This document shows, in pieces, positions 63,307 through 64,000 of a stretch of DNA of 64,000 nucleotides. A model generated the notes under the pieces. The model was not told where the DNA came from. It was given only the letters and a program-made list of their open reading frames with translations, and ran no database searches. The stretch is taken from positions 2,851,001 through 2,915,000 of the forward strand of contig NZ_CP147250.1 of the NCBI RefSeq assembly GCF_017316305.2, read 5' to 3'. Each line of letters opens with the position of its first letter. Position 1 is the first letter of the stretch. Origin of the DNA: Enterococcus sp. DIV1094 (GTDB taxonomy: Bacteria > Bacillota > Bacilli > Lactobacillales > Enterococcaceae). A program made the translations under genes and the position numbers.

Positions 63307-64000
63307 TCAAAGAACGTTCTTCGTCGTACTGCTCAACAATTTTTCGTAAGCTTGTTCAAATTTTTGAACATCGCCAGCACCCATAAAAATAATGACTGCT
63401 TCATGATAGTCAAGCAATGGCGACACATTGTCTTCTTTGATTACTTGACCGCCTTTATTGATTTTTGCGCCTAAGTCTTCGATCTTAACGTCCCCTTGTT
63501 CTTCACGGGCAGAACCAAAGATATCACATAGATATACTTCGTCCGCTAAATCTAACGCTTCCGCAAACTCATCCATCAAGGCAATCGTACGAGTAAATGT
63601 ATGTGGTTGGAAGACCGCAATGATTTGTTTATCTGGATATTTTTGACGCGCGCCATCGATCGTTGCTTTGATTTCAGCTGGATGGTGAGCATAATCATCA
63701 ACGACTGTCATGTCAGCCACGATTTTTTCACTAAAACGGCGTTTCACACCAGGGAATGTCAACATTTCATCCGCCACTTCTTTGACATCTAATTTTTCAA
63801 AGTAAGCAACAGCAATGACACCAAGGGCATTTAAGATATTGTGTTTTCCAAATGCTGGAACTGTAAAGTGGCCAACAAATTCATCCCCATGGAACACATC
63901 AAATGCTGAACCAGTGGTCGTACGTTCAATATTTCTTGCTTGGATATCGTCATCTTCATTCATGCCATAATAATAAATTGGCACATCTGCTTCTAATTTT
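63307..64000 (-). CDS. murC: UDP-N-acetylmuramate-L-alanine ligase, C-terminal part (cut by window edge)
   Basis: About 231 C-terminal residues. It joins L-alanine to UDP-MurNAc in peptidoglycan synthesis. Mur ligase motifs: [45 protein letters not shown]. The frame continues upstream of the window through [11 protein letters not shown]. The N-terminal nucleotide domain lies beyond the window. Confidence 0.95.
   Translation of the reverse strand, partial: KLEADVPIYYYGMNEDDDIQARNIERTTTGSAFDVFHGDEFVGHFTVPAFGKHNILNALGVIAVAYFEKLDVKEVADEMLTFPGVKRRFSEKIVADMTVVDDYAHHPAEIKATIDGARQKYPDKQIIAVFQPHTFTRTIALMDEFAEALDLADEVYLCDIFGSAREEQGDVKIEDLGAKINKGGQVIKEDNVSPLLDYHEAVIIFMGAGDVQKFEQAYEKLLSSTTKNVL

Noticed and set aside
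1..64000. CRISPR array or prophage
   Set aside because: No regularly spaced repeats and no phage structural or integrase genes were seen anywhere in the window.

Overview
This window looks like chromosomal DNA of a low-GC Gram-positive coccus of the order Lactobacillales, most likely an Enterococcus. The evidence is the set and order of housekeeping genes (nrdR-dnaB-dnaI, coaE-mutM-polA, trmK-nif3-pepT, clpB, lepA), AGGAGG-type ribosome binding sites, frequent TTG and GTG starts, and CtsR-, Zur- and CcpA-type operators. The species is not fixed by what I can see.

Layout. 1-6.3 kb: small accessory genes (GNAT acetyltransferase, cold shock protein, flavodoxin-like oxidoreductase, two lipoproteins, a MerR regulator, small ORFs). 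6.4-23.5 kb: a 1,2-propanediol/glycerol utilisation (pdu) bacterial microcompartment locus. On the minus strand it reads pduU-pduV, then pduA-B-C-D-E-G-H-K-J-L-eutJ-pduM-N-O-P-Q-F and an acetate/propionate kinase. The activator gene pocR is on the plus strand between the two blocks. Just downstream of pocR, pointing back into it, lies a cobalamin riboswitch with its own promoter and terminator. 23.6-26.6 kb: a HicAB toxin-antitoxin pair flanked by 117-bp direct repeats, then a NusG-II protein, zinc-independent ribosomal protein genes rpmF and rpsN behind a Zur box, and a YxeA-family gene. 26.8-30.7 kb: a secreted C39-like peptidase, a Fic protein and remnants. 30.8-36.1 kb: lepA, an Eis-like acetyltransferase, nucleoside deoxyribosyltransferase, a membrane protein and a broken sugar-uptake gene. 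36.3-42.7 kb: a PTS plus GH38 mannosidase operon (mannosylglycerate type) whose regulator gene carries a frameshift in an A7 tract. 42.9-49.6 kb: clpB, an ISL3-family insertion sequence, and three membrane/lipid genes. 49.7-64 kb: core housekeeping genes ending in a partial murC.

How the genes work together. The pdu block encodes the shell (PduA, B, J, K, N, U), diol dehydratase (CDE) and its reactivase (GH), the cobalamin adenosyltransferase (PduO), aldehyde dehydrogenase, alcohol dehydrogenase and phosphotransacylase (P, Q, L), the uptake facilitator (F) and the kinase. Propionyl-phosphate made by PduL can thus be converted to propionate and ATP. pduS, pduT, pduX and cobalamin synthesis genes are absent from the window. 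The riboswitch-antisense layout implies that the activator is made only when B12, the dehydratase cofactor, is present.

The most interesting observations are: (1) the B12-riboswitch antisense module over pocR; (2) an intrinsic terminator and a cre-like site in the pduA leader; (3) an unassigned structured leader with a consensus promoter before a lipid kinase; (4) hicAB flanked by duplicated gene 3' ends; (5) a tRNA T-arm/acceptor-like minihelix in a 5' UTR; and (6) several genes broken by single changes (a sugar transporter, a PTS regulator and a small membrane protein).
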